61,963 bases of DNA from Staphylococcus sp. CAG:324 (GTDB lineage: Bacteria; Bacillota_I; Bacilli_A; ML615J-28; CAG-313). Made by a program: the position numbers and the translations under genes. The notes beneath the pieces are model-generated. The model saw only the letters and a list, made by a program, of their open reading frames with translations. It did no database searches and was not told where the DNA came from. Below are positions 24,826 through 34,741 of this stretch, in pieces (positions within the stretch are counted from its first letter, which is position 1; every line of letters starts with the position of its first letter). The DNA lies in assembly GCA_000433035.1 (NCBI GenBank), contig FR890796.1:1-61963 (forward strand). The letters are read 5' to 3'.

Positions 24826-26178
24826 TTACTTATTTTCATTTTGTTTTTCCTCTTCTTTCTTCTTTTTACTTGCTAAAACATTTAAATATTTTTTAAGTTC
24901 TGCTTTTGCTAAGCGATTATTTTGAACAAGAGGTCTTTTAGCAGGACAAACATAAGAACATACTCCACATTCCATACAAAGATTGATTTTTAATTTGACT
25001 AATTCTTCAGGGTTATTTAATTCAAGAGCTTTAGCAAATGCAGGTGGATCTAAATGTAGTGGGCAATGATTGATACATCTACCACAACGAATACAATTTG
25101 ATGCTTCTGGTAGTCTTGCTTCTTTTTCATTCAATGCAAGAATTGCATTTGTCCTTTTTGTAATAGGTAAATCGAGACTTGGCAATGCAATACCCATCAT
25201 AGGACCACCATACATTACCTTAAAAGGAGGTTCTTTAAATCCTTCACAAAAAGCAAAAACATCTTTTATTTTTGTACCTATTGGTACTATAACATTTTGT
25301 GGTTTTTTAACACAAGAACCATCAACGGTAACTACTTTCTCCACAAGTGGCATACCTGTTTGAATATATCTAGCAATCCAAGCCAAAGTAGTTACATTAA
25401 TAATTACTACTCCTACATCAAGTGGAAGTTTACCCTCTGGAACGACTCTTTTGGTCGTATTATAAATTAAGACTTTTTCACCACCTTGAGGATAAAGAGC
25501 AGGAAGGACTTTTATTTCGACTTTTTCATCTTGCCCTGCTAACTTATTTAAGGATTGAATTGCTGCTTTTTTGTTATTTTCAATGCCAAAAATAATGTGT
25601 TTTACCTTTAGGTATTTCTCAATTAGTTTAATTCCTTCTTCAAGATCTGAAAGATTATCAATCATTGTTCTCGTATCACTTGTAATATATGGCTCACATT
25701 CGGCTCCATTAATAATTACTGTATCAACCATTGACAAATCTTTTATTGAAAATTTAACATATGTTGGAAAGCCTGCGCCACCAAGGCCAACAATACCACT
25801 ATTTTTAACAGCCTCTACAAATGATTCATAACTATTCACTTCAACTTTTTTAACATCTTTAGATATTTCTTGTAAACCATCTGTTTCAATAAAAATAGCA
25901 GGCACATATGTTCCATCGGATTCAAGAACATTTTCAATTTTTTTTACTACTCCCGAAACCGAAGAATGAACGGGAGCAGATATGTACCCTCCTGCCTCGG
26001 CAATTTTTTGGCCAACTAAAACATGATCACCAACATTTACAATTGGTTTTGCAAAAGCACCAATGTGCATATTCATTTGTAAGATAACTTCTTTAGGAAT
26101 AGGCATTCTGACAGCCTTCATCTCATCGGTATTTTTGTGATGGGGAACATGTATACCAGGTAACTTAAATAATGGCAT
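24826..26178 (-). CDS. rnfC: Rnf complex NADH-binding subunit RnfC
   Basis: 450 residues. A barrel-sandwich start (VNVGDHVLVGQKIAEAGGYI), the Nqo1-like NADH/FMN domain with GLGGAGFPTYVK (about 134-145) and a C-terminal ferredoxin domain with CIRCGRCINHCP and CMECGVCSYVCP (about 365-415). It passes electrons to NAD. First gene of the rnf operon, with a strong promoter and a Rex-like site upstream. Confidence 0.97.
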   Translation of the reverse strand: MPLFKLPGIHVPHHKNTDEMKAVRMPIPKEVILQMNMHIGAFAKPIVNVGDHVLVGQKIAEAGGYISAPVHSSVSGVVKKIENVLESDGTYVPAIFIETDGLQEISKDVKKVEVNSYESFVEAVKNSGIVGLGGAGFPTYVKFSIKDLSMVDTVIINGAECEPYITSDTRTMIDNLSDLEEGIKLIEKYLKVKHIIFGIENNKKAAIQSLNKLAGQDEKVEIKVLPALYPQGGEKVLIYNTTKRVVPEGKLPLDVGVVIINVTTLAWIARYIQTGMPLVEKVVTVDGSCVKKPQNVIVPIGTKIKDVFAFCEGFKEPPFKVMYGGPMMGIALPSLDLPITKRTNAILALNEKEARLPEASNCIRCGRCINHCPLHLDPPAFAKALELNNPEELVKLKINLCMECGVCSYVCPAKRPLVQNNRLAKAELKKYLNVLASKKKKEEEKQNENK

Positions 26179-26224
26179 AAATTATACTCCTTTTATGAAT
26201 TAATTATATTTATAATTTATCCAT

Positions 26225-26265
26225 ATTTTACCACGTTATACCCTTTTTTGTCAAATGTATCACAA
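26225..26265 (-). promoter_or_regulatory. rnf operon promoter with Rex-like operator
   Basis: On the minus strand TTGACA (26254-26249), 18-nt spacer and TGGTAAAAT (extended -10, 26232-26225). TTGTGAT-ACAT-TTGACAA (26265-26248) covers the -35. It matches the Rex consensus TTGTGAA-N4-TTCACAA at 12 of 14 half-site positions with correct spacing. The apbE promoter carries nearly the same site in the same place. Confidence 0.55.
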
Positions 26266-26371
26266 AATCTCTTTATTCCTATTTTTGATATGGGTATGTT
26301 TTTGTTATTATTCAAACATATTATCAAACGAATATTTCACTCATTGTTTTATAGTTTAAAACGATAAAAAT

Positions 26372-26409
26372 AACACCTCATCTACTTAGCAAATAGGAAA
26401 TGAGGTGTT
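26372..26409 (-). terminator. Terminator after the pyruvate oxidoreductase gene
   Basis: AACACCTCAT and ATGAGGTGTT form a 10-bp stem with an 18-nt loop; the minus strand continues ATTTTTA. It is 17 nt behind the stop at 26427. Confidence 0.85.
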
Positions 26410-26426
26410 TATTTATATTTATCTAA

Positions 26427-29400
26427 TTATTCAGCAAAGTTCATTGATAGATATCTTTGATAACTCTTATATCTTCTTTGAGCTTCCTCTTTATTTTTAG
26501 CAAGAAGCTTTTCGGCTTCTGTAGGATTAATGTTCTTTAATTGAGCATAACGTGTTTCACTCATTAAATATTCATCATATTTATCCCAATCTGGTTCTTT
26601 AGAATCTACTTGAAGAGGATTTTTTCCTTCTTGAGCAAGACGTGGATCATAGCGAAGAAGAGTCCAATATCCACATTCAACTGCAAGTTTAGCTTGTTCT
26701 TGAGCTTTTCCCATACCACGTTTTAAACCATGATTGATACATGGAGAATAAGCAATTACAATAGATGGTCCATGATAACTTTCCGCTTCTCTCATTGCTT
26801 TTAATAATTGAGCTTGACTTGCACCATGTGATACATAAGCAACATAAACATGACCATAACTCATAGCGATTGCGGCTAAATCCTTTTTCTTTCCATGTTT
26901 TCCAGCAGCAGTGAATTTAGCAATAGATGCTGTTGGTGAAGATTTAGAAGATTGTCCTCCTGTATTAGAATAAACTTCTGTATCTAAAACTAAAATATTG
27001 ACATCTTCGTTATTTGCAATAACATGGTCAAGACCACCATATCCAATATCATATGCCCAACCATCACCACCAAAAATCCATTGTGAACGTTTAACAAGAT
27101 GATCTTTCAAATCTAAAATCGCTTGGGCATGTGGACAATCTTTCCCCTCAAGAAGTGGTACAAGTTCATCAGCAACTTCTCTTGTCACCTTATAATCTTC
27201 TCTATTTTCAAGCCATATTTTAAATAGTTCATGAATACGACCATCAGTATTTTGGCATTCTTTTAAAGCTTCTTCCATATGAGTTGCAATTTGATCACGT
27301 AAAGCAACACTTGCGGCAACCATACCAAAACCGAATTCAGCATTATCTTCAAATAATGAATTAGCCCAAGCAGGTCCATGACCATCTTTATTTTTTGTAT
27401 ATGGTGTAGCAGGGAAACTACCACCATAAATTGATGAACATCCTGTAGCATTAGCAATAACCATATGATCACCAAATAATTGTGTTGCAAGTTTTACATA
27501 TGGTGTTTCACCACATCCACCACATGCTCCAGAGAATTCAAATAAAGGTTGTGCAAATTGGCTGTTTTTAGGATTTGCCATTTTATCTACTAAATAATCT
27601 TTATAAGTCACTTCATCAAAGAAATATTTAGCCTTTTCTGCTTGGCCTTTTTCTAAAGCTTCGCTAATTGGAACCATCTTAAGAGCTTTTTCACCTTTTT
27701 TACCAGGACAAGTATTTACGCATACCTCACATCCTGTACAATCAAGAGTTGAAATTTGAAGAGAATATTTTAATCCTTCTAAACCTTTTCCAGTTGGAGT
27801 TAAATAAAGTGTTCCTTCTGGAGCTTTTTTAACTTCTTCTTCACTTACTAAAAATGGTCTAACTACTGCATGCGGACAAACAAAAGAACATTGATTACAT
27901 TGAATACAATTATCAGGAAGCCACATTGGTACGAAATTTGCTGTACCACGTTTTTCATATGCAGCACTACCATTTGGCATTGTACCATCTTCATATCCTG
28001 TAAAAGCGGAAACTGGTAAGTCATATCCTTTTACTTGATTAACTGGATCAGCAATTGTTTTAACAAAATGAGGACGATTTTCATCAACTGTCACTTCTTC
28101 AACAGGTAGATTTTTCCATGCTGATTTTACTTTTACTTCAACCAATCCTTCAGCACCTTTATCAATTGCTTGATAATTCAATTGAACAATAGCTTCACCT
28201 TTTTTACCATACGTTTTAGCTGCATATTTTTTCATCAAATCTTGAGCAGTTTCATATGGCATAATTTGCTCATTCAATTTAAAGAAAGCGGATTGTAAAA
28301 TTGTATTTGTTCTATTACCAAGACCAATTTCTCTTGCAAGATGAACCGCATCAATAATATAGAATTTGGCATGTTTTTGAGCAAGTTGTTTTTTGAAAGC
28401 ATTAGGTAAATGAGCCTCTAATTCTTTAGCGCTTCTTACTGTATTTAAAAGGAAAGTTCCGCCATCTTTTAAACAACTAAGCATATCATATTTTTCAACA
28501 TATGCCTCTAAACTACAACTAACAAAATCAGCATGACTTACAAGGTATGGAGCTGTAATTGGTTTAGGACCAAAACGCAAATGCGAACGGGTTACTCCTC
28601 CTGATTTTTTAGAATCATACGCAAAGTAAGCTTGTGCATAAAGATCTGTATTATCACCAATAATTTTAATTGTATTCTTATTAGCACCAACAGTACCATC
28701 GCTTCCAAGTCCAAAGAAAACAAGTTCTGATGTGTCTTCTAATAATTTAAGTTCTTTACCAACAGGTATACTTAAATGTGTTACATCATCTTCAATACCA
28801 ACAGTAAATCCATCAAACCCATTTTTCTTTAAATGATCAAATACAGCAATCATTTGAGCAGGAGTTGTATCTTTGCTAGATAAACCATATCGACCACCAA
28901 TAATAGTAGGAGCTCCTTTTACACCATAATATGCTGCCTTCACATCTAAATACAATGGTTCACCAAGAGCACCTGGTTCTTTAGTTCGATCTAATACAGC
29001 CACTCTTTTTACCGTTTTTGGCATTACACGGAATAAATATTCTTTTGCAAAAGGACGATATAAATGAACAGTTATACAACCAACTTTTTTACCTTTTTTA
29101 TTTAAATAATCCACTACTTGTTTAACTGTTTCTGTAACTGAACCCATTGCAACAATAACATCAGTTGCATCCTCTGCACCATAATATACAAATGGTGCAT
29201 ACGTTCTACCTGTTACTTCACTAATTTTTTTCATATAGTCAGCAACTACGCTAGGCACTTCATTATAAAATTTATTTTGTATTTCTCTTGTTTGAAAATA
29301 AACATCATCGTTTTGAGCAGAACCTCTTGTTACAGGATGTTCAAATGTTAAAGCTCTTTCTCTAAACCGTTTTACAGCATCTTTATCAAGTAAATTTTCG

Positions 29401-29975
29401 AATACTTCATAATCCATTACTTCAACTTTTTGAATTTCATGTGAAGTTCTAAAACCATCAAAGAAATGCATAAATGGTACACTCGTCTTAATTGCAGCAA
29501 GATGCGCAACTCCAGCAAGATCCATTACTTCTTGAACAGACGAAGTTGCCATCATCGCAAAACCGGTTTGACGACATGCCATCACATCTTGATGATCACC
29601 AAAAATAGATAAAGCTTGAGCAGCTAAACTTCTTGCTGAAACGTGAATGACTCCTGGTAATAACTCACCCGCAATTTTATACATGTTAGGAATTTTTAAT
29701 AATAATCCTTGGCTTGCTGTGAATGTTGTTGTCAGTGCTCCTGCTTGTAATGATCCATGTACAGAACCAGCCGCACCAGCTTCTGATTGCATTTCAACAA
29801 TCTTAACAGGCATACCGAAAAGATTCTTTTTTCCTTTTGATGCCCATTCTTCCGCATACTCAGCCATTGGTGATGATGGAGTAATTGGATAGATACCAGC
29901 TACTTCAGTAAAAGCATACGCGCAATGAGCCGCTGCTTGATTACCATCCATAGATTGGAAAACTTTTTTAGACAT
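26427..29975 (-). CDS. nifJ: Pyruvate:ferredoxin (flavodoxin) oxidoreductase
   Basis: 1182 residues, the standard length of the single-chain enzyme. It converts pyruvate and CoA to acetyl-CoA and CO2 and reduces ferredoxin. Domains: the N-terminal pyruvate-binding domain with YPITPSSPMAEYAEEW (about 30-45), the gamma domain (about 420-620), two [4Fe-4S] motifs (CIQCNQCSFVCP near 690 and CTGCEVCVNTCP near 745), a proximal cluster region (SGACGGCGETPY), and the TPP site (GDGWAYDIGYGGLDHV near 972, DTEVYSNTGGQ after it). It is the natural source of reduced ferredoxin for the Rnf complex encoded next to it. Confidence 0.98.
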   Translation of the reverse strand: MSKKVFQSMDGNQAAAHCAYAFTEVAGIYPITPSSPMAEYAEEWASKGKKNLFGMPVKIVEMQSEAGAAGSVHGSLQAGALTTTFTASQGLLLKIPNMYKIAGELLPGVIHVSARSLAAQALSIFGDHQDVMACRQTGFAMMATSSVQEVMDLAGVAHLAAIKTSVPFMHFFDGFRTSHEIQKVEVMDYEVFENLLDKDAVKRFRERALTFEHPVTRGSAQNDDVYFQTREIQNKFYNEVPSVVADYMKKISEVTGRTYAPFVYYGAEDATDVIVAMGSVTETVKQVVDYLNKKGKKVGCITVHLYRPFAKEYLFRVMPKTVKRVAVLDRTKEPGALGEPLYLDVKAAYYGVKGAPTIIGGRYGLSSKDTTPAQMIAVFDHLKKNGFDGFTVGIEDDVTHLSIPVGKELKLLEDTSELVFFGLGSDGTVGANKNTIKIIGDNTDLYAQAYFAYDSKKSGGVTRSHLRFGPKPITAPYLVSHADFVSCSLEAYVEKYDMLSCLKDGGTFLLNTVRSAKELEAHLPNAFKKQLAQKHAKFYIIDAVHLAREIGLGNRTNTILQSAFFKLNEQIMPYETAQDLMKKYAAKTYGKKGEAIVQLNYQAIDKGAEGLVEVKVKSAWKNLPVEEVTVDENRPHFVKTIADPVNQVKGYDLPVSAFTGYEDGTMPNGSAAYEKRGTANFVPMWLPDNCIQCNQCSFVCPHAVVRPFLVSEEEVKKAPEGTLYLTPTGKGLEGLKYSLQISTLDCTGCEVCVNTCPGKKGEKALKMVPISEALEKGQAEKAKYFFDEVTYKDYLVDKMANPKNSQFAQPLFEFSGACGGCGETPYVKLATQLFGDHMVIANATGCSSIYGGSFPATPYTKNKDGHGPAWANSLFEDNAEFGFGMVAASVALRDQIATHMEEALKECQNTDGRIHELFKIWLENREDYKVTREVADELVPLLEGKDCPHAQAILDLKDHLVKRSQWIFGGDGWAYDIGYGGLDHVIANNEDVNILVLDTEVYSNTGGQSSKSSPTASIAKFTAAGKHGKKKDLAAIAMSYGHVYVAYVSHGASQAQLLKAMREAESYHGPSIVIAYSPCINHGLKRGMGKAQEQAKLAVECGYWTLLRYDPRLAQEGKNPLQVDSKEPDWDKYDEYLMSETRYAQLKNINPTEAEKLLAKNKEEAQRRYKSYQRYLSMNFAE

Positions 29976-30010
29976 AAATAATTCCTCCTATTTATCTTTC
30001 ATACTTATTT

Positions 30011-30042
30011 ATTATACCACATTATGTTAATTTGGTAAACAA
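30011..30042 (-). promoter_or_regulatory. Promoter of the pyruvate oxidoreductase gene
   Basis: TTTACC (30039-30034), 17-nt spacer, TATAAT (30016-30011), with TGG before the -10. Over the -35 lies TTGTTTA-CCAAA-TTAACAT (30042-30024), a loose inverted repeat like a Rex half-site pair but with a 5-nt instead of a 4-nt gap, so Rex control here is uncertain. Confidence 0.5.
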
Positions 30043-30060
30043 AATAACATAAATTTTGTT

Positions 30061-30852
30061 TTAATACTTCAAAAACTTTGTCAATATTGCTAAAATGGAT
30101 GAAATGGCAAAACCAATACCACAATAATAACATACAGATGTTCCTTTTACATTCATAACAAAAATACCTACAAAATCATTGATATTTGTTACTTCTGAGG
30201 CATTAATCTTTGTTTGAAAAATAACAGGCATCAAAAGTAATCCTGCACTAATTGCAATTCCAAAAATACTAATTCTAAATAATTTATTTTTCTTCTTTTC
30301 CAAAATACCTTTAATGGATCTAATAACAACCAAAACAGCACAAGCAAATTCTAATGCAATTAAAATAACAATTGCTAACATTGGAAATGGATTAGCCCAA
30401 TTATCAAAAAACATTTTCATATCCATCTTTCCGTTATATGCTTGAATGGCTTTATTCAATTTAATATTATAATCAAATTGATTTTTAATACTATTGGCTA
30501 AATCAGTATATTTAATGCCTTTATTTTTCAATCTTACAACATCAAACATTATTGCCTCGTTGTCATTACCAGATTCAATCATATTGCCATCTTCATCAAA
30601 CACTACATCATTTGTACTATAATACATTTGTAAAGCAATACACGTGTTATAAATAATCTCATTGATTCCTTCTTCCTTTAATTCTTCATAGGATTTATCA
30701 AGATTTTCATTATCTGAAATATATTTTTCAATTTCTTCTTGATGATTACTATATACTTTATCTAAATCAAACTTTAAAATGGGAAAAAACAACAAACTAA
30801 AACACATCGCAACTGCTAATACTAATGTTATACCATAAAAGATTTTTTTCAC
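30061..30852 (-). CDS. Membrane protein of unknown function
   Basis: 263 residues: an N-terminal helix (GITLVLAVAMCFSLLFFPIL), an extracytoplasmic acidic domain of about 130 residues (EEIEKYISDNENLDKSYEEL), then three helices (AIVILIALEFACAVLVVI; ISIFGIAISAGLLLMPVIF; YYCGIGFAISSILAIL). No family recognised. Single gene with its own promoter (30940-30968). Confidence 0.7.
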   Translation of the reverse strand: MKKIFYGITLVLAVAMCFSLLFFPILKFDLDKVYSNHQEEIEKYISDNENLDKSYEELKEEGINEIIYNTCIALQMYYSTNDVVFDEDGNMIESGNDNEAIMFDVVRLKNKGIKYTDLANSIKNQFDYNIKLNKAIQAYNGKMDMKMFFDNWANPFPMLAIVILIALEFACAVLVVIRSIKGILEKKKNKLFRISIFGIAISAGLLLMPVIFQTKINASEVTNINDFVGIFVMNVKGTSVCYYCGIGFAISSILAILTKFLKY

Positions 30853-30939
30853 AATCTATCCTCCTAATATCAAAATATAAAATAGCTAACAATATAAATA
30901 AAAATAACTCACTTATTCATAAACAACTTTTCTTTAGTT

Positions 30940-30968
30940 ATTATACTAAAATTTTTAAACTTTCACAA
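30940..30968 (-). promoter_or_regulatory. Promoter of the membrane protein gene at 30061-30852
   Basis: TTGTGA (30968-30963), 17-nt spacer, TATAAT (30945-30940) on the minus strand, about 90 nt before the start. Confidence 0.6.
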
Positions 30969-31185
30969 TAAAAGCGATTAACATTTTTTTCTTTTCATCT
31001 TTCTTTCACATCCATATTAAATAATGAAATAAAAATTAAAATAATTCTAGTATTAAAGATTTTATATTACTTATTAATTTTTTCCTATTTGTAAGCAGTT
31101 TATACATTTAAATTTACAAATTTTACTACTATTTAAAAAATACATAAAAGCACTTTTTTCACATATACTACTAATGGTGATAGAT
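30969..31185. other. AT-rich intergenic stretch upstream of murE
   Basis: The divergent gap between the membrane protein gene and murE is about 330 bases. Apart from the minus promoter above I see only AT-rich sequence; a plausible plus-strand -10 (TATACT, 31164-31169) lies close to murE without a clear -35. No RNA gene or repeat stands out. Confidence 0.4.
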
Positions 31186-32604
31186 ATGTTATTAAAAGAA
31201 ATATATAGTGAATATGATTATAATATTGAAATTACTGGGGTTCAAACGGATTCACGATTTGTTAAGCCTGGTAATTTATTTTTACCAATTCGGGGTAAAA
31301 ACTTTGAAGGTGATGAGTTTTTTATTGATGCCATTACAAAGGGTGCTGTTGCCATCGTCTATGATAAGGCTATTCACAATTTGACCATCCCTGTTATTAT
31401 TGTAGATAACTTAGAAAAAGAATTATTCCGATTAATTGATCTCATTTATGAAAAACCATATAACGAATTGACAATGATTGGTGTAACAGGAACCGATGGT
31501 AAAACTAGTGTTTCTACTTTAACATCCTATCTTTTAAACCATTTATCTCGATGTGCAAATATCGGCACAAATGGAATTATCTATGATAAAGAAATTATTG
31601 ATAACGTATTTACAACACCGATTTTAACGCAAAATTATAGTCTTTTAAGAGAGTTTTCAAATCTTGGTATTTCTTACGTTTCAATGGAAGTATCTAGTCA
31701 AGGTATTGCAAATAAACGAATTGAAGGTATTTTATATGATTATGCTATTTTTACCAATCTATCCCATGAACATTTAGATACGCATAAAACCATGCATAAT
31801 TATTTTTTAACTAAATTGAAACTTTTTAAACAATTAAAAAAACAAGGAATAATGATTGTGAATAAAGACGATTATTATGCTAAATTTTTTGAAAAATATT
31901 CAAATGTTATCTATTATAGTTTATTTTCTCCCTCAGATTATCAAGCTATACATATCAGATATTATCAAAATCATACCGTCTTTGATTTAAAGGCTAAAGA
32001 TTTTGTTTTAGAAAACTTAAGGGTCAATAGAACCGAAGAGTACAATATATATAATATTTTGCCAGCTATTATCATTGCCTTAAAAGAAGGTCTTGATGTT
32101 AATTTACTATATGAACTTCTTCTGGATTTACCAATTATTCCTGGCCGTCTTGAAAAAGTTCCTGTTAAATATCCTTTTGATGTTTATATTGATTTTGCTC
32201 ATACTCCTAATGCTTTAAAAAATGTACTATCTGCTCTTAGAAAAAAAGCAAAAAGAAATATTATTTTAGTATGTGGAGCTGCCGGAAATAAAGATAAAAC
32301 CAAAAGACCTTTAATGGGAAATGTAGCAACAGAATATGCGGATTACACAATTTTTACATCTGAAGATCCTCGTCTTGAAGATCCCAATGATATTATCAAA
32401 GAAATGACTAAAATGATTGATTTAGAAAACCCTAATTATAAAATTATTATTAATAGGCAAGATGCGCTTTCTTATGCTTTTAAAATTGCCAAAAAAGATG
32501 ATATTATTTTAGTTACCGGAAAAGGTCGCGAAAACTTTTTTGAAGAAAACAATATTATTTATCCCTATTCTGATTTTGACTATTTATTAGATATTAAAAT
32601 ATAA
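31186..32604 (+). CDS. murE: UDP-N-acetylmuramoyl-tripeptide synthetase MurE
   Basis: 472 residues. It adds the third stem-peptide amino acid to UDP-MurNAc-dipeptide in the cytosol. Motifs: TDSRFVKPGNLF (N-terminal domain), ATP loop GVTGTDGKTSVSTL (about 97-110), SMEVSSQGI, NIYNILPAI, DFAHTPNAL and TSEDPRLEDP. The Arg in the specificity loop fits DNPR-type enzymes that use diaminopimelate, but the loop here reads EDPR, so specificity is uncertain. I take the ATG at 31186, which has GGTG 6 nt upstream; the ATG at 31174 has no site. Plus-strand single gene. Confidence 0.95.
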   Translation: MLLKEIYSEYDYNIEITGVQTDSRFVKPGNLFLPIRGKNFEGDEFFIDAITKGAVAIVYDKAIHNLTIPVIIVDNLEKELFRLIDLIYEKPYNELTMIGVTGTDGKTSVSTLTSYLLNHLSRCANIGTNGIIYDKEIIDNVFTTPILTQNYSLLREFSNLGISYVSMEVSSQGIANKRIEGILYDYAIFTNLSHEHLDTHKTMHNYFLTKLKLFKQLKKQGIMIVNKDDYYAKFFEKYSNVIYYSLFSPSDYQAIHIRYYQNHTVFDLKAKDFVLENLRVNRTEEYNIYNILPAIIIALKEGLDVNLLYELLLDLPIIPGRLEKVPVKYPFDVYIDFAHTPNALKNVLSALRKKAKRNIILVCGAAGNKDKTKRPLMGNVATEYADYTIFTSEDPRLEDPNDIIKEMTKMIDLENPNYKIIINRQDALSYAFKIAKKDDIILVTGKGRENFFEENNIIYPYSDFDYLLDIKI

Positions 32605-32632
32605 AAATAAGGAAAGTATGCTTTCCTTATTT
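32605..32632. terminator. Bidirectional terminator between murE and the GH3 gene
   Basis: AAATAAGGAAAG, loop TATG, CTTTCCTTATTT, then a T run on the plus strand and A/T-rich sequence on the other side. It serves murE and overlaps the end of the convergent GH3 gene. Confidence 0.85.
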
Positions 32633-34155
32633 TTTAAATATGAACGATAATACTTTATCAATTGTATGATTCGCATATCCATATGTATAAATTAAGGTAT
32701 CTATCATAGCATCATATTCTTCATGAATATAAGGATGACCAAAATCAACAAAGATAACCTTTGTTTCATATTTCATCCAACCATTCATCATATTTCTAGC
32801 AATCACTCCTGATAAAGTTATTTGATTTGTACCAAACCAAGGAAAACAACCTATACTACAGATGATATAATCATATTCCTTGCTTCTTGCAATTTCTTTT
32901 AATTTTTTACAACCAGGATCTCTTAATTCATCTACACTAGCAAATGATGAAAGTTGTTTTGTAAACTTTTCAATCAAAGAAAAATCATATTGACAGGCAA
33001 TAACAACATGTGCTATTTTAAGTGGTTTATCTAATTGAATGGGTAATATATGATTGCGATCACGATATATTTTACAAGATAAATCTACCATTTGGTTCGC
33101 ATAAATTTCAAAGTTTTCCTTATCGTTTTCTGGTAATGTATTGACTTGTGCAACATATTCTTCTAAAAAACAAAGCATCCGATATGCCCTATTTTGAATG
33201 ACTTCCATCGTCAACTTACCACTTGCAATATACTCTTTCATTTTATCAACGAATTCTTCTGTAGGATGTGCAAATAAAAGACAATCACCACCTGCATTGA
33301 AAAAGGCACAACAAGCCTCATAATAGTTCATGTATCCACAAAAACCACTCATTTCGGTTGCATCAGATATAATAATCCCTTCAAATCCTAATTTTTCTTT
33401 CAATAAATTTGTTAAAAGAGGATAGGAAAGACTAGCAGGTGGATAAATACCATTGCTATCCTTTTCATCATATGCTGGCAATGAAATATGACCTGCCATA
33501 ATGACCTTCACACCATTATGAATGAATTGTTGATATATATATATCCATAACTATCATCCCACTGTTTTTTTGTTAACGGATTACAAGAAGTTGTTAAATG
33601 CTGGTCAAACATCGTATAGCCATCACCAGGAAAATGTTTGAGTGTTGCAATCAACCCAAAGTCCTGAAGACCTCTCATATAGGCTGCTGTATATTTTAAA
33701 ACATCATCTTTATTTTCTGAGGCACTTCTGATTGAAGTCATAGGCGAAAAATGATTGCCTAAAATATCTACACAAGGACCGAATGTCCAGTGAAATCCGA
33801 CCTTTCTTGCTTCATAGACTGCTGCTTTTCCCATCAAATAGGCCAAGTTTTCATCACCAGCCTCACAAGCTGCTCTCATCGAGGGAAATCGAGTTGCACC
33901 ATCAATGGCACTTCCCGCTCCTGCTTCCATATCAGTCACAAATAGCATTTTATGCTGATTTAAACTCGTGATATTTTCAATTTTTCTTTTCATATTATCA
34001 TACGTATTAGGATGAATAAAACAAAAGTATGCTTTTGTTACATCTTCTTGTGTAGCCACAATATTAGGACATACTATACAGTTTAATAACTCTTCAAGAT
34101 TCATTTTATTCACTTTTTCTAATACCATTTTATTTTCTTTTATTATATATTTCAT
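32627..34155 (-). pseudogene. Frameshifted GH3 beta-N-acetylglucosaminidase (NagZ-like)
   Basis: Two frames together make one GH3 enzyme. The first (33508-34155) starts MKYIIKENKM behind AAGGAG and holds LFVTDMEAGAG, HWTFGPCVDI and the catalytic loop LKHFPGDG with DQH; it runs out of frame after KKQWDDSYGYIY. The second (32627 to about 33535) resumes with GVKVIMAGHISLPAYD and carries the nucleophile region GIIISDATEMSG plus the C-terminal domain. The break is at an (AT)6 run (33533-33544); five repeats would restore the frame through YQQFIHNGVKV. It may be a phase-variable gene, a young pseudogene or a sequencing error. The function would be peptidoglycan or chitin-type aminosugar release. 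No signal peptide is seen. Confidence 0.85.
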
Positions 34156-34275
34156 ATTTTGGCTCCTTATAAGACCATTATATTATAAATTCTTTTTTTA
34201 CAACTTGCAAATAAGTCGCTTTATTAGATAAAATTCTTTTTATTTGATATACTATTAAAAAAGGAGAATATATAT

Positions 34276-34734
34276 ATGTTAGAAGTTGGAACCAAAGCAA
34301 TGCATTTTCAATTGTATGATGATAAACACAACCTTGTATCTCTTGATATGTTTAAAGGTAAAAAAATAGTATTGTATTTTTACCCCAAAGACAATACATC
34401 TGGTTGTAGTAGTCAAGCAGTTCATTTTAAACATATTTATGATAAACTCACTGAACTCAAAGTTGTGTTAATTGGTATTTCTAAAGATTCCATTCAGTCT
34501 CATCAAAACTTTATTTCTACATATCAATTACCTTTTACATTACTTTCCGATCCATCCCTACAAGTCATCAAAGATTATGATGTATGGCATGAAAAAAAAC
34601 TATATGGAAAAACTTATATGGGAACAGTAAGAACAACTTATATTATTGATGAATCTGGGTATATTATATATGCAAAGGAAAATGTCAATCCTAGTCAAAA
34701 TCCAAATGATGTTTTAAATTTTTTATTAAAGTAG
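34276..34734 (+). CDS. bcp: Thiol peroxidase of the Bcp/PrxQ family
   Basis: 152 residues, thioredoxin fold. It reduces hydroperoxides. The peroxidatic cysteine is Cys44 in FYPKDNTSGCSSQA; the usual second cysteine five residues later is absent, and no other cysteine is visible, so it would be a one-Cys form. C-terminal RTTYIIDESGYIIYA is typical. It has AAGGAG before the ATG and is followed after 7 nt by an SDR gene in the same direction. Confidence 0.93.
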   Translation: MLEVGTKAMHFQLYDDKHNLVSLDMFKGKKIVLYFYPKDNTSGCSSQAVHFKHIYDKLTELKVVLIGISKDSIQSHQNFISTYQLPFTLLSDPSLQVIKDYDVWHEKKLYGKTYMGTVRTTYIIDESGYIIYAKENVNPSQNPNDVLNFLLK

Positions 34735-34741
34735 GTATTTT

